Assembly (NCBI GenBank): GCA_003169675.1
Contig: PNAT01000054.1
Location: forward strand, 1 to 64,000
DNA: 64,000 nucleotides
From: Acidimicrobiaceae bacterium
GTDB taxonomy: Bacteria; Actinomycetota; Acidimicrobiia; Acidimicrobiales; RAAP-2
Direction: 5' to 3'
Shown piece by piece: positions 44,286-52,579 of the stretch. The notes under the pieces are model-generated. The model did no database searches. It had not been told where the DNA came from and saw nothing but the letters and a program-made list of their open reading frames with translations. A program made the translations under genes and the position numbers. Each line of letters opens with the position of its first letter. The first letter of the stretch is position 1.

Positions 44286-44709
44286 AAATCAGTTCCCTTC
44301 TCCTCAAGCGAACGAACCACCCGAAGGCGCCCCCTAACGGGAATCGGACCAATCGGCGTCACCTGGGTACTGCACCTCTTTCCATAACTGCGGTCAAGAA
44401 AGCCTCACGGCAACAGAAACCTGCCCTCATGTGGCAAGACTTCATGCACACCCGAGATTGAATGGTAATTAGGATCTGTTTATTTCGCAATAAGAGTATC
44501 CCTACAGCGCTTTGGGGCATCGGAGTAGGCGGAACGATATAATCAACCCCGCAGGGAGCCGGGGAGATCAGGTTTGAAATGATGCGATGCCTCTGACACC
44601 GAGCAGACGTTGACGGCAGGGCTTCACCGACCACCGGACCCTGCGGGGAAGCGTTCACGAGAACAACAGATGCACGATCGGTGGGCAACGGTGCCCATGG
44701 AGGAGAACA
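44286..44709. other. 424-bp intergenic region between divergent genes
   Basis: Divergent promoters for the SDR (minus) and aldehyde dehydrogenase (plus). AT-rich bases at about 44458-44510 (TGGTAATTAGGATCTG, then TTATTTCGCAATAAG) are the likely promoter core. The long minus frame covering 44359-45600 is an antisense shadow of the aldehyde dehydrogenase gene. No other gene is seen. Confidence 0.55.
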
Positions 44710-46197
44710 GTGATTGTGGCTGATGTACCGCAGGTGAGCCCTGAAACGAGGATGTTGATCGACGGGAAGCTCGTCGACGCCAGTCAGGGAAAGACCTTCG
44801 CCAACGTGAACCCGGCGACAGAAGAGGTCCTCGGTCATGTCGCCAACGCGTCGGCTGACGATATGGAGCGCGCCATTTCCGCCGCCCGACGCGCTTTCGA
44901 TGACACGGACTGGTCGACGAATCGGCCTTTCAGGCAGCGTTGTCTCGAGCAGCTCACGGACGCCCTTCAGACTGAGAGAGAGGAATTGAGAGAACAGCTC
45001 ATTCTCGAAGTCGGCTGCCCCCGAATGCTCACGTACGGGCCGCAACTTGATGCCCCGCTGGATCACGCCATCAGCTATCCGGCCAAACTTATTGACGACT
45101 ACGCGTGGGAGACCGACCTGGGCGACGCCGTGAACATGCGAGGGGGTATCGACTCGCGACGCGTCGTCAAAGAGCCAGTCGGCGTGGTCGGGGCCATCGT
45201 GCCGTGGAATTACCCTTTCGAGGTATCGATTACGAAGGTGGCGCAGGCTCTCGCCACTGGTAACACGGCTGTCCTCAAGCCGGCCCCCGATACGCCGTGG
45301 AATGCTACCTGCATCGGTCGCATCGTTGCCGAACACACCGACATTCCCCCTGGCGTCCTCAACATTGTCACTTCGTCCGATCACCAAGTGGGCGAGCAGC
45401 TCACGCTGTCGCCCCACGTCGATCTCATTTCCTTCACGGGCTCGACTGTGGTGGGAAAGCGGATCATGGAGAAGGGTGCCGCCACACTCAAACGCCTGTT
45501 CCTTGAGCTCGGTGGCAAGTCTGCGACGATCGTCCTCGAAGACGCCGACTTCCCGACGGCCATGATGTCCGGACTGGCCGTGTGCTCCCACGCAGGTCAA
45601 GGGTGCGCCATCCCAACTCGAATGCTCATCCCCCGAAGTCGCTACGCCGAAGGTGTTGAGATCCTTCGAGCAACTATGTCGGGCGTGCCCTACGGAGACC
45701 CGCAGCGACCGGACGTCATCATGGGCCCCCTGATCTCCGAGAAGCAGCGCTCTCGGGTACTGGGCTACATCGAACGCGGTGTGGCCGATGGGGCCACATT
45801 GGCACTCGGTGGGCGGCGCCCGGAGGAGTTGGACAAGGGCTGGTACGTCCAGCCCACATTGTTCACCGAGGTGGACAACTCAATGGCCATTGCCCGAGAG
45901 GAGATTTTTGGTCCGGTCCTCGTCGTTATCCCATTCGAAGACGATGATGACGCTGTGAGGATCGCCAATGACAGCAATTACGGGCTCGGTGGTGCGGTCA
46001 TTTCAGCCTCGCTTGAGCGCTCACTCGCCGTGGCACGCCGAGTCCGCACGGGGATCGTCAGCGTGAATGGCGGGATGCCCTACGGAGCCGACCTCCCATT
46101 TGGAGGCTTCAAGGACAGCGGAATCGGCCGACAGAACGGGATTGCGGGGTTCGACCAGTACCTTGAGATCAAGTCGATGGCCTGGCCTGCTGGCTGA
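44710..46197 (+). CDS. NAD(P)-dependent aldehyde dehydrogenase
   Basis: A 495-aa ALDH superfamily enzyme with the nucleotide loop VPWNYPFE, catalytic base in LELGGKSAT (Glu near residue 265), FTGSTVVGK and nucleophile Cys in AGQGCAIPTR (near 299), plus EEIFGPVLVV. The GTG start lies 4 nt after GGAGGAG. It converts an aldehyde, for example one formed by side-chain or ring cleavage, to the acid that a ligase could activate. It lies upstream of the third acyl-CoA dehydrogenase pair but with a 110-bp gap. Confidence 0.93.
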   Translation: MIVADVPQVSPETRMLIDGKLVDASQGKTFANVNPATEEVLGHVANASADDMERAISAARRAFDDTDWSTNRPFRQRCLEQLTDALQTEREELREQLILEVGCPRMLTYGPQLDAPLDHAISYPAKLIDDYAWETDLGDAVNMRGGIDSRRVVKEPVGVVGAIVPWNYPFEVSITKVAQALATGNTAVLKPAPDTPWNATCIGRIVAEHTDIPPGVLNIVTSSDHQVGEQLTLSPHVDLISFTGSTVVGKRIMEKGAATLKRLFLELGGKSATIVLEDADFPTAMMSGLAVCSHAGQGCAIPTRMLIPRSRYAEGVEILRATMSGVPYGDPQRPDVIMGPLISEKQRSRVLGYIERGVADGATLALGGRRPEELDKGWYVQPTLFTEVDNSMAIAREEIFGPVLVVIPFEDDDDAVRIANDSNYGLGGAVISASLERSLAVARRVRTGIVSVNGGMPYGADLPFGGFKDSGIGRQNGIAGFDQYLEIKSMAWPAG

Positions 46198-46307
46198 ATT
46201 CGGTCTGATGCGAAGATTGGTTCACATGACCACGCCTGTAGCTGTATCGACCGTCTGATGCCCGTGAATGCCGCAAGGTCCTCGTGCTTCGAGACGGAAG
46301 GCAATTC

Positions 46308-47447
46308 ATGTTGTTAGCGCTGACCGATGACCAGGAGCTCTTCCGAGAAACAACGTCCAAGCTCCTCGGTGAATTCGTCCCGGCCGAAGTCCTTCGCAGC
46401 CTGCAGGACGACGCAATCGGCTTCGAGGCTGAATACTGGCGTCGTGGTGCGGACCTCGGGTGGACCTCACTCCTGGTGGGCGAGGAGCACGGAGGCGGCT
46501 CTCTCAGTGGCCAGGGCCTCGTCGACCTCACCCTGGTGGCTCATGAGTTCGGCCGACATGCCGCTCCGGGTCCGCTGGCTGTCACCAATGTCGTCGCGGC
46601 GACGTTGAGCGAAGCGGGAGGCAGTCAAAGCAACGGGGTGATCGGCGATCTGCTGACCGGTAGGTCAATTGCCACATGGTGCTTCAGTGAGCCACGGCCC
46701 CACGATCGACTCGACAACGGCTGCTTGGACATCCGTGTGAACGGTGACGAAGTCGTCCTCAATGGAGTGAAGCGACCCGTCGAGTCTGGCCATGGAGCCA
46801 GCCACCTCTTGGTGTCCGGTCGCACGGGGGCCGGATACTCACAGGTGCTAGTACCCGCTGGTGCCAGCGGCATGACCTTGGCGACCATGCAAAGCGTTGA
46901 TCTGACACGCCGATTCTCTGTGGTCACTTTTGATGACGTCAGGCTTCCCTCCTCCACCGTCATCGGTGAAATCGGGTGCGCTGGTGAGCAGGTCACGAGG
47001 CAACTCCGGCGTGTCATCGCCATTTTGTGTGCAGAATCCGTCGGGACCATGCAGGCGGCCTTCGACATGACGGTCGAATGGGCCTTCGATCGCTATTCGT
47101 TTGGCCGTCCATTGGCGTCGTACCAGGAGCTCAAACATAGATTTGCCGATATGAAGACCTGGCTGGAAGCGAGTCACGCGGTGAGCGATGCCGCCACTCT
47201 GGCCGTGGCGCTTGGGGAGCCCGACGCCGACGAGCTCCTCAGCAGTGCAAAGGCATTCATTGGCGACTTCGGATCCGAACTAATTCAGGACTGTGTCCAG
47301 ATCCATGGAGGTATTGGAGTGACCTTCGATCACGATCTCCACCTCTTCCTTCGCCGTCACACCTTGAATCGCGGGCTCTACGGGACTCCCGAAGAGCACC
47401 GCCAGCGCCTGGCAGACCTTGTCACCATGACGGAGAGTGCAACATGA
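46308..47447 (+). CDS. Acyl-CoA dehydrogenase, paired partner subunit
   Basis: A 379-aa protein starting at ATG 46308 (MLLALTDDQ); the ATG 24 bases earlier is less plausible. It has the C-terminal helical motif FDRYSFGRPLASYQELKHRFADM and VQIHGGIGVTFDHD. In the first half the usual CxxSEPxAGSD site is replaced by WCFSEPRPHDRL, so the FAD/substrate loop is unusual. Its stop overlaps the next ATG (ATGA). Partner of the non-Glu subunit at 47444. Confidence 0.87.
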   Translation: MLLALTDDQELFRETTSKLLGEFVPAEVLRSLQDDAIGFEAEYWRRGADLGWTSLLVGEEHGGGSLSGQGLVDLTLVAHEFGRHAAPGPLAVTNVVAATLSEAGGSQSNGVIGDLLTGRSIATWCFSEPRPHDRLDNGCLDIRVNGDEVVLNGVKRPVESGHGASHLLVSGRTGAGYSQVLVPAGASGMTLATMQSVDLTRRFSVVTFDDVRLPSSTVIGEIGCAGEQVTRQLRRVIAILCAESVGTMQAAFDMTVEWAFDRYSFGRPLASYQELKHRFADMKTWLEASHAVSDAATLAVALGEPDADELLSSAKAFIGDFGSELIQDCVQIHGGIGVTFDHDLHLFLRRHTLNRGLYGTPEEHRQRLADLVTMTESAT

Positions 47448-48712
47448 GCAACGTCGAACAAGAAGATGTCGAAACCTTCAGGCAGAGGGCTCGCTCCTTC
47501 ATCCGAAACAATCTCCAGCCGATCTCTTCGGATGCCTTGGTATTCCCACTACGAAATGTTCGGAACGACGACGAAGAGTTGACGGCCGTGGCCCGGGAGC
47601 GGGAAGTCCAGCGGATGCTGTTCGATGCCGGGTTGGCTGGCATCTGCTTCCCTCGGAAATACGGTGGCCAGGAGCTGACTCCGGCACATCAACGGGCACT
47701 CAATGAGGAATTCGACGGCTACGAATACCCCTCGCGCCTGCAAGCACCGACACTCTCCCCGTGCGCAGCAGTTCTCCTCGACTTCGGTTCTGAAGAGCAG
47801 AAACTTCGGCACATACCGGCCATCCTCAATGGTGAGGAAATCTGGATGCAATTCCTCTCCGAGCCCAGCGGGGGCTCTGACGTCGCAGGCGCGCAGATGA
47901 GCGCTATCCGCGATGGTGATGAATGGGTGCTGAACGGCTCGAAGATATGGACAACTGGGGCCTGGTGGTCCGATTGGGGCCTCTGCCTCACTCGCACGAA
48001 TTGGGACGTCCCCAAACACCGCGGTCTCTCGGTCTTCATACTCCCCATTCATCAGCCGGGCCTCGAGGTTCACCGCATCGAAATGCTGAATGGTTCGAAG
48101 GAGTTCTGCCAAGAATTTCTCACTGATGTCCGGGTGCCAGACTCTGACCGCATTGGTGGCGTTGATGATGGTTGGACTGTCGGGACCCGCTGGATGTTTC
48201 ACGAGCGCATGCTCACCAATTCTCCGTTGGTTACCATGCCTACCGGCGCCGGACGCACTAGCGTGGGTGCCACATTTGTGCACGCTGTCGCTCAAGAAGC
48301 TGGCCGCGCCTCTGAGCCCCATATCCGCGACTACATCGGGGAGACCCTCATGCTCGACATCGTCGAACGCGAGCTCCAGCGTCGCATCGGCGATGGACTC
48401 GCAACGGGAACGATGGCAGACCAGGCCGCGGCAGTTGGTCGTTTGTTCTCGGGCGTTGCCGCAACCCGGATCCGCACGATCGCATTCGAGATCGCCGGCG
48501 GCGCCGGTGCGGCATGGACCGATGACGATGGGGAGCTGGCCTTCAGCGGCTCAGACTTCCTCATGCGGCAGGTGTCCTGCATAGGTGGTGGCACGACCGA
48601 AATGGCGCGCAACGTGATCAGCGAGCGCGTCCTTGGGATGCCTCGGGAGCGGACCCTCGACAAGGACATCCCCTACCGCGACGTGCCGCGCAGCGCGTCG
48701 TCACGCACCTAG
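47444..48712 (+). CDS. Acyl-CoA dehydrogenase, paired subunit (non-Glu)
   Basis: This 422-aa flavoprotein has MQFLSEPSGGSDVAG (FAD/substrate motif) and SKIWTTGAWWSDWG. At the catalytic-Glu motif it reads CIGGGTTEMARN, with Gly in place of Glu, like the other two non-Glu subunits in the window. It starts with ATG 47444 overlapping the partner stop by 4 bases, giving 1:1 translation. Thus the third heteromeric acyl-CoA dehydrogenase of the island. Convergent with the thiolase gene, separated by 121 bp. Confidence 0.9.
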   Translation: MSNVEQEDVETFRQRARSFIRNNLQPISSDALVFPLRNVRNDDEELTAVAREREVQRMLFDAGLAGICFPRKYGGQELTPAHQRALNEEFDGYEYPSRLQAPTLSPCAAVLLDFGSEEQKLRHIPAILNGEEIWMQFLSEPSGGSDVAGAQMSAIRDGDEWVLNGSKIWTTGAWWSDWGLCLTRTNWDVPKHRGLSVFILPIHQPGLEVHRIEMLNGSKEFCQEFLTDVRVPDSDRIGGVDDGWTVGTRWMFHERMLTNSPLVTMPTGAGRTSVGATFVHAVAQEAGRASEPHIRDYIGETLMLDIVERELQRRIGDGLATGTMADQAAAVGRLFSGVAATRIRTIAFEIAGGAGAAWTDDDGELAFSGSDFLMRQVSCIGGGTTEMARNVISERVLGMPRERTLDKDIPYRDVPRSASSRT

Positions 48713-48833
48713 GGACTTCGGTCAGCTACGGTTCTCTGCTCCGCGCATGCATCACCCACTGGAGGTGTGGAGCAGGCCCGGTCCGGACGAGATCCAAAAA
48801 GGTGGGGTGCACTCCCATGGGACAATCACGCCA

Positions 48834-50462
48834 TCAGACGTCGTTGCGTTGAAGGAGGAGCACCCCTGAAGGTGTACCGCCTCCGGAAGTCACGACAGCA
48901 GTCGCGGCATCGGAAACTTGTCGAGCCTCAGCTTCATGACGAAGTTGGATGACAGCCTCATAAAGAAAGCCGAAGCCGTGCGTACGTCCCTCGGAGAGTT
49001 GCCCACCGTGAGGATTCACCGGGAGCTCTCCGTCGAGGGCAATACGGCGACCGCCGTCCAACCACTCCTGGGCCTCACCGAACCTGCAGAATCCGAGGGC
49101 CTCCAACCAGGAGATGGCATTGAACGTGAAGCCGTCGTAGAGCAGGGCGACGTCGACGTCGGACGGCTGGAGACTGGTTCGTGACCAGAGGTGCGCGGAC
49201 TGGCCGATCACTTGAGGCTCGTGAGTGATCGTGTCCTGATCCCACGAGACTCGCTCGGTAATCTGAGTTCCGACCGCTTCAATGCGGATGCCCATTCGAG
49301 GAAGGTCTGACACCACCGACGCGTCCGAGACGATGACGGCGATCGATCCATCACATGGAATATCACAGTCATACAACCCGAACGGAGAGGTAATGGGTCG
49401 GGCCGACATGTAGTCGTCCATGGTCATTGGGTCCCTGTAGATGGCCGCCGGGTTACGTGACGCATTCATTCGGCCATTGAGGGCGATCATTCCAAGCATT
49501 TCGCGGGTGGCGCCATAGCGATGGAGATATTGATTGGCGTTCATGGCGATCCAGTTGGAAGCCGACATGGCGCCGAAGGGCATCCGCCAGGCCGATGGTC
49601 CCGACGAGCGCCCACCACCGGAGCCACCGAGGCGAAGCGTGGCATACGTAGATTCCCACACCGTGCGGAAGCACAAGACATGACGACAGAGACCGGATGC
49701 GACTGCCAGCATGGCGGCGATGACAGAGCCACCTGGACCTGGAAGGTCTCCGCCGCCATTGGTCCAAGTGGGGTGGAGCCGGAGCGCCTCCTCAACAGCC
49801 GTGATCCCCCCTTCGCTCATACCCATTCCCGCATAACCCGGATAGGTTGAAAGTCCGTCGATGTCTTCGAGTTGCAAACCAGCATCAGCAACGGCCTTGA
49901 GGCAGGCATCGATGGTCAGCGAGAGGGGATCAACCATCAACCGCCGGCCGAGCGTCGATCGACCCACACCCGAAAGGACGGAACGGTGTTCGAAACGATC
50001 GTCACTCAAGGGTGCCCGTGCAACCGGGCGCCGGGGTTCTGGAACAACGTCCGCTTCCGACTCCTGGCCCGTGAGCTCAAAAAGAGGTATCCAGATGTCC
50101 TCTTCGTTGGTGAACCTGACGACGACCTGCTGACCGATGTGGACCTCCTCGGGGTCACAATTGACGATGTTGGTAGTGAGCCGGACCCCTGGTTCTTCAG
50201 CCAGCGCCACCACGGCGATGACATATGGAGGTGTGAAGTCCGGATGCCATTGGTGTTGATTCACGGTGTATCCGATGATCGTGCCACGACCAGAAACAAT
50301 GGTCGGTTCATACTCTCGACTCCGACACACCGGACAGATCGGCACGGGAGGATGAACGAGGGTGCCACATTGCGTACAGCCTTGGATGCGAAGCTGTCCG
50401 TCAACACCGGATGTCCAGAACCACTCGGTGGCCGGTGTCAGTTCGGGAAGGGGCCTCATCAC
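48834..50462 (-). CDS. DUF35 (Zn-ribbon/OB-fold) fused to Ltp2-like thiolase
   Basis: A 542-aa fusion. Residues 1-145 are a DUF35 unit: rubredoxin-like zinc ribbon CTQCG and CPVCRSRE, then an OB-fold. From about residue 165 a thiolase fold follows (SGVGRSTLGRR, YDCDIPCDGSIAVIVSD, YDGFTFNAISWLEALGFC, then NPHGGQLSEGRTHG). The final catalytic Cys of ordinary thiolases is missing (SGGGTPSG). In mycobacterial steroid side-chain cleavage, Ltp2 is a retro-aldolase that needs a separate ChsH2 DUF35 domain, so this protein may combine both parts. ATG 50462 overlaps the preceding stop. Confidence 0.87.
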   Translation of the reverse strand: MMRPLPELTPATEWFWTSGVDGQLRIQGCTQCGTLVHPPVPICPVCRSREYEPTIVSGRGTIIGYTVNQHQWHPDFTPPYVIAVVALAEEPGVRLTTNIVNCDPEEVHIGQQVVVRFTNEEDIWIPLFELTGQESEADVVPEPRRPVARAPLSDDRFEHRSVLSGVGRSTLGRRLMVDPLSLTIDACLKAVADAGLQLEDIDGLSTYPGYAGMGMSEGGITAVEEALRLHPTWTNGGGDLPGPGGSVIAAMLAVASGLCRHVLCFRTVWESTYATLRLGGSGGGRSSGPSAWRMPFGAMSASNWIAMNANQYLHRYGATREMLGMIALNGRMNASRNPAAIYRDPMTMDDYMSARPITSPFGLYDCDIPCDGSIAVIVSDASVVSDLPRMGIRIEAVGTQITERVSWDQDTITHEPQVIGQSAHLWSRTSLQPSDVDVALLYDGFTFNAISWLEALGFCRFGEAQEWLDGGRRIALDGELPVNPHGGQLSEGRTHGFGFLYEAVIQLRHEAEARQVSDAATAVVTSGGGTPSGVLLLQRNDV

Positions 50463-51511
50463 CCCTCGCTTAGGTTGGCAACAATCTGGGGCAAATCGAG
50501 AGTCGTCCGGATGCCTGGATCAGCCATACAGACGAAAGGCACCGCGTTGAGGGCTCGGTTGGCTGTGTAACCCGGCGACGCCTCACCCATCTGCTCAAGC
50601 GTGACGGCGAGGCGCATCTCAATCTCCAGCGGCGCATCTCCCGCTACCGAAAGACGCCAACCTGTCGGGCGAACATCCCATGGCGGATCGAGGTCGGTGG
50701 TGCAGTACCACATGGCCGAGAAACTCAAGAGTGTCGTGCCCGACCGGACTCCAGCTACATGCAGTCGTTGCGCGGCCACCGTGCCGGCCTCAATCGTTCC
50801 GGCCGCAATCACAGTTGTACGTGCGGCCACGGCAACTTCCCCACTTGCCTCCACTGAGTCGAGCGGGAGCGAGAGCGCCTCGGCCACAAGGCGAAGTGAT
50901 GGACCAAATCCCTCGGCGCCATGGCTCCATCGACTCGGCTCGAATTCTGCCGGATCTTTGCCGAATCCCATCAATTCGAACAACAGGTCTGGCGAGTCTC
51001 GTTGGGAGAGATCGGCAAATTCCTCAATCGAAAGATGGTCGAGCCTCCGTTGTATCGAAGTCAGCACCAACGGGATGGCTTCGGAGATGAACCCCGGGCT
51101 GACACCGGTGCTGTGAATTGAGGTGCCGCCGCTCTGGCATGCTGCCTCGACTCTCTTGCGCCATTGGGGATCCATGCTCGGGGGATGGTGGAATTCGCCC
51201 CGTGTGGTCACTATGTTCAATCCCGATTCCAAGAGTCGACACACGTCATCGAAATTGCACTCTCGAGGCATGTAGAGCACGCAGTCGGCGTCGAGATCAA
51301 GGATCTCTTCGATGTTCATGGTGGCCAATATCCCGGTGGTCCCGGTTCCACAGAGATCACCGGCGTCTGCCCCAACCTTGTCGGTGGAAAACACATAAAG
51401 GCCGACCAATGCCATGTGTGGATGCTCAATCGCACCCCGTAAGGACCGTGTCCCTATGTTCCCGGTCGCCCATTGAACCACTCGGTACGGCTTTGATCCC
51501 CAGATGCTCAC
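50459..51511 (-). CDS. Dihydrodipicolinate reductase-like NAD(P)-binding protein
   Basis: This 350-aa protein starts at GTG 51511 (VSIWGSKP), preceded by AAAGGTG. The Rossmann start YRVVQWATGNIG, VGLYVFSTDKVG and DCVLYMP match a family annotated as dihydrodipicolinate reductase-like or amine dehydrogenase-like and common in mycobacterial lipid clusters. Real lysine-pathway DapB is shorter (about 250 aa), so a housekeeping role is unlikely. Its substrate is unknown. It is coupled to the DUF35-thiolase gene through an ATGA overlap. Confidence 0.82.
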   Translation of the reverse strand: MSIWGSKPYRVVQWATGNIGTRSLRGAIEHPHMALVGLYVFSTDKVGADAGDLCGTGTTGILATMNIEEILDLDADCVLYMPRECNFDDVCRLLESGLNIVTTRGEFHHPPSMDPQWRKRVEAACQSGGTSIHSTGVSPGFISEAIPLVLTSIQRRLDHLSIEEFADLSQRDSPDLLFELMGFGKDPAEFEPSRWSHGAEGFGPSLRLVAEALSLPLDSVEASGEVAVAARTTVIAAGTIEAGTVAAQRLHVAGVRSGTTLLSFSAMWYCTTDLDPPWDVRPTGWRLSVAGDAPLEIEMRLAVTLEQMGEASPGYTANRALNAVPFVCMADPGIRTTLDLPQIVANLSEG

Positions 51512-51630
51512 GTTTTCACCTTTCTTGCCATTGACCGCGTCTCGGCCCGTAAAGATCCCATGTCCTCGATCACCGAATCGGGCAATGCGGAGAACGGGCT
51601 CCACCGTTGGGCACAGCGCTCAGACCGTGA

Positions 51631-52569
51631 TCATTGCTCCGACCCACCACCGTCTGCCAATGAGGCCTTGTAGAGCACGTTGGCGGCCAAGCGCATATGA
51701 GCCGCGTCGACCAGTTTGCCGTCGCGCCCGATTGCCCCCACGCCCGCCTCTTCTGAGCTGCGATACGCCTCCATGGATTCGCGCGCATCAGCGATCTCCT
51801 GAGCAGTCGGGGAAAACACTTCGTGGGCGATCGCAACTTGATCAGGGTGAATGGCCCATTTCCCGTCGAAGCCCAAGAGGCTGGCGTGCATGGCCGAACG
51901 CCGGTATCCCTCGGGATCCCTATACGCAGGAAAGGGCGCATCAATGGCATCAATGCCGGCGCCCCTCGCGGCGGACAGGACCTGGACCCGGGCGTAGTGC
52001 CAGAAGTCGCCCGGGTACTCGCCGATGGGGTCGAAATTGCCGTCAACCCGTGCCCGCAACGAGGCAGAAAGGTCACCGGCCCCGAATATGATCGCCTCCA
52101 GCCGATCGCTGGCCTGCGCAATTCCAGCAGCATTGGAGAGGCCTTCTGCCTCTTCAATGAGCACCTCGAGCCCGATCCGCTTGGAGAGCTTCAGCTTGGT
52201 TTCAAGCTGCGTGAGCAGCACATCGACCCACCACACGTCGCGGGCCGTTCGCGCCTTTGGAATGATGAGCACGTCGAGCGCCTCCCGAGCACCCGTCACG
52301 ACTTCAATGATGTCGTCGTGACACCACTTGGTCTCCAGGCCATTCACCCTGACGGCCCGGACGATACGACCCCAATCGCAGCCCGTCAGTGCGCCGACCG
52401 CGATCCCTCTCGCCTCTTCCTTCATGGCCGGCGCACAGGCGTCTTCGAGATCGAGAAAGACGAGATCGGCGCCTGAGTTCGCTGCCTTCTCGCACATACG
52501 CTCGCTGCTGGCCGGTGTGGCCAGTTCGGAACGCCGGGCTCGTGGATCTCTCAACACAGGTACCTCCAT
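51631..52569 (-). CDS. HpcH/HpaI aldolase / citrate-lyase beta (CitE)-like
   Basis: A 312-aa TIM-barrel lyase: LVFLDLEDACAPAMK near the N-terminus, RAVRVNGLET with the CoA-site Arg, VLIEEAEG (metal-binding Glu) and FGAGDLSASL (metal-binding Asp), then GKWAIHPDQV. It probably cleaves or forms malyl-, beta-methylmalyl- or citramalyl-type CoA esters. Same strand as the CoA-transferase gene, 10 bp upstream of this gene, and the reductase-like gene downstream after 119 bp. Confidence 0.88.
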   Translation of the reverse strand: MEVPVLRDPRARRSELATPASSERMCEKAANSGADLVFLDLEDACAPAMKEEARGIAVGALTGCDWGRIVRAVRVNGLETKWCHDDIIEVVTGAREALDVLIIPKARTARDVWWVDVLLTQLETKLKLSKRIGLEVLIEEAEGLSNAAGIAQASDRLEAIIFGAGDLSASLRARVDGNFDPIGEYPGDFWHYARVQVLSAARGAGIDAIDAPFPAYRDPEGYRRSAMHASLLGFDGKWAIHPDQVAIAHEVFSPTAQEIADARESMEAYRSSEEAGVGAIGRDGKLVDAAHMRLAANVLYKASLADGGGSEQ

Positions 52570-52579
52570 GAACTGGGGG

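Noticed and set aside
44359-45600. 413-aa minus frame
   Set aside because: Antisense to the aldehyde dehydrogenase, no domain and no ribosome-binding site.
50459-51511. Lysine-pathway DapB
   Set aside because: Too long and embedded in a thiolase operon with no other lysine gene; only the Rossmann start resembles DapB-like annotation.
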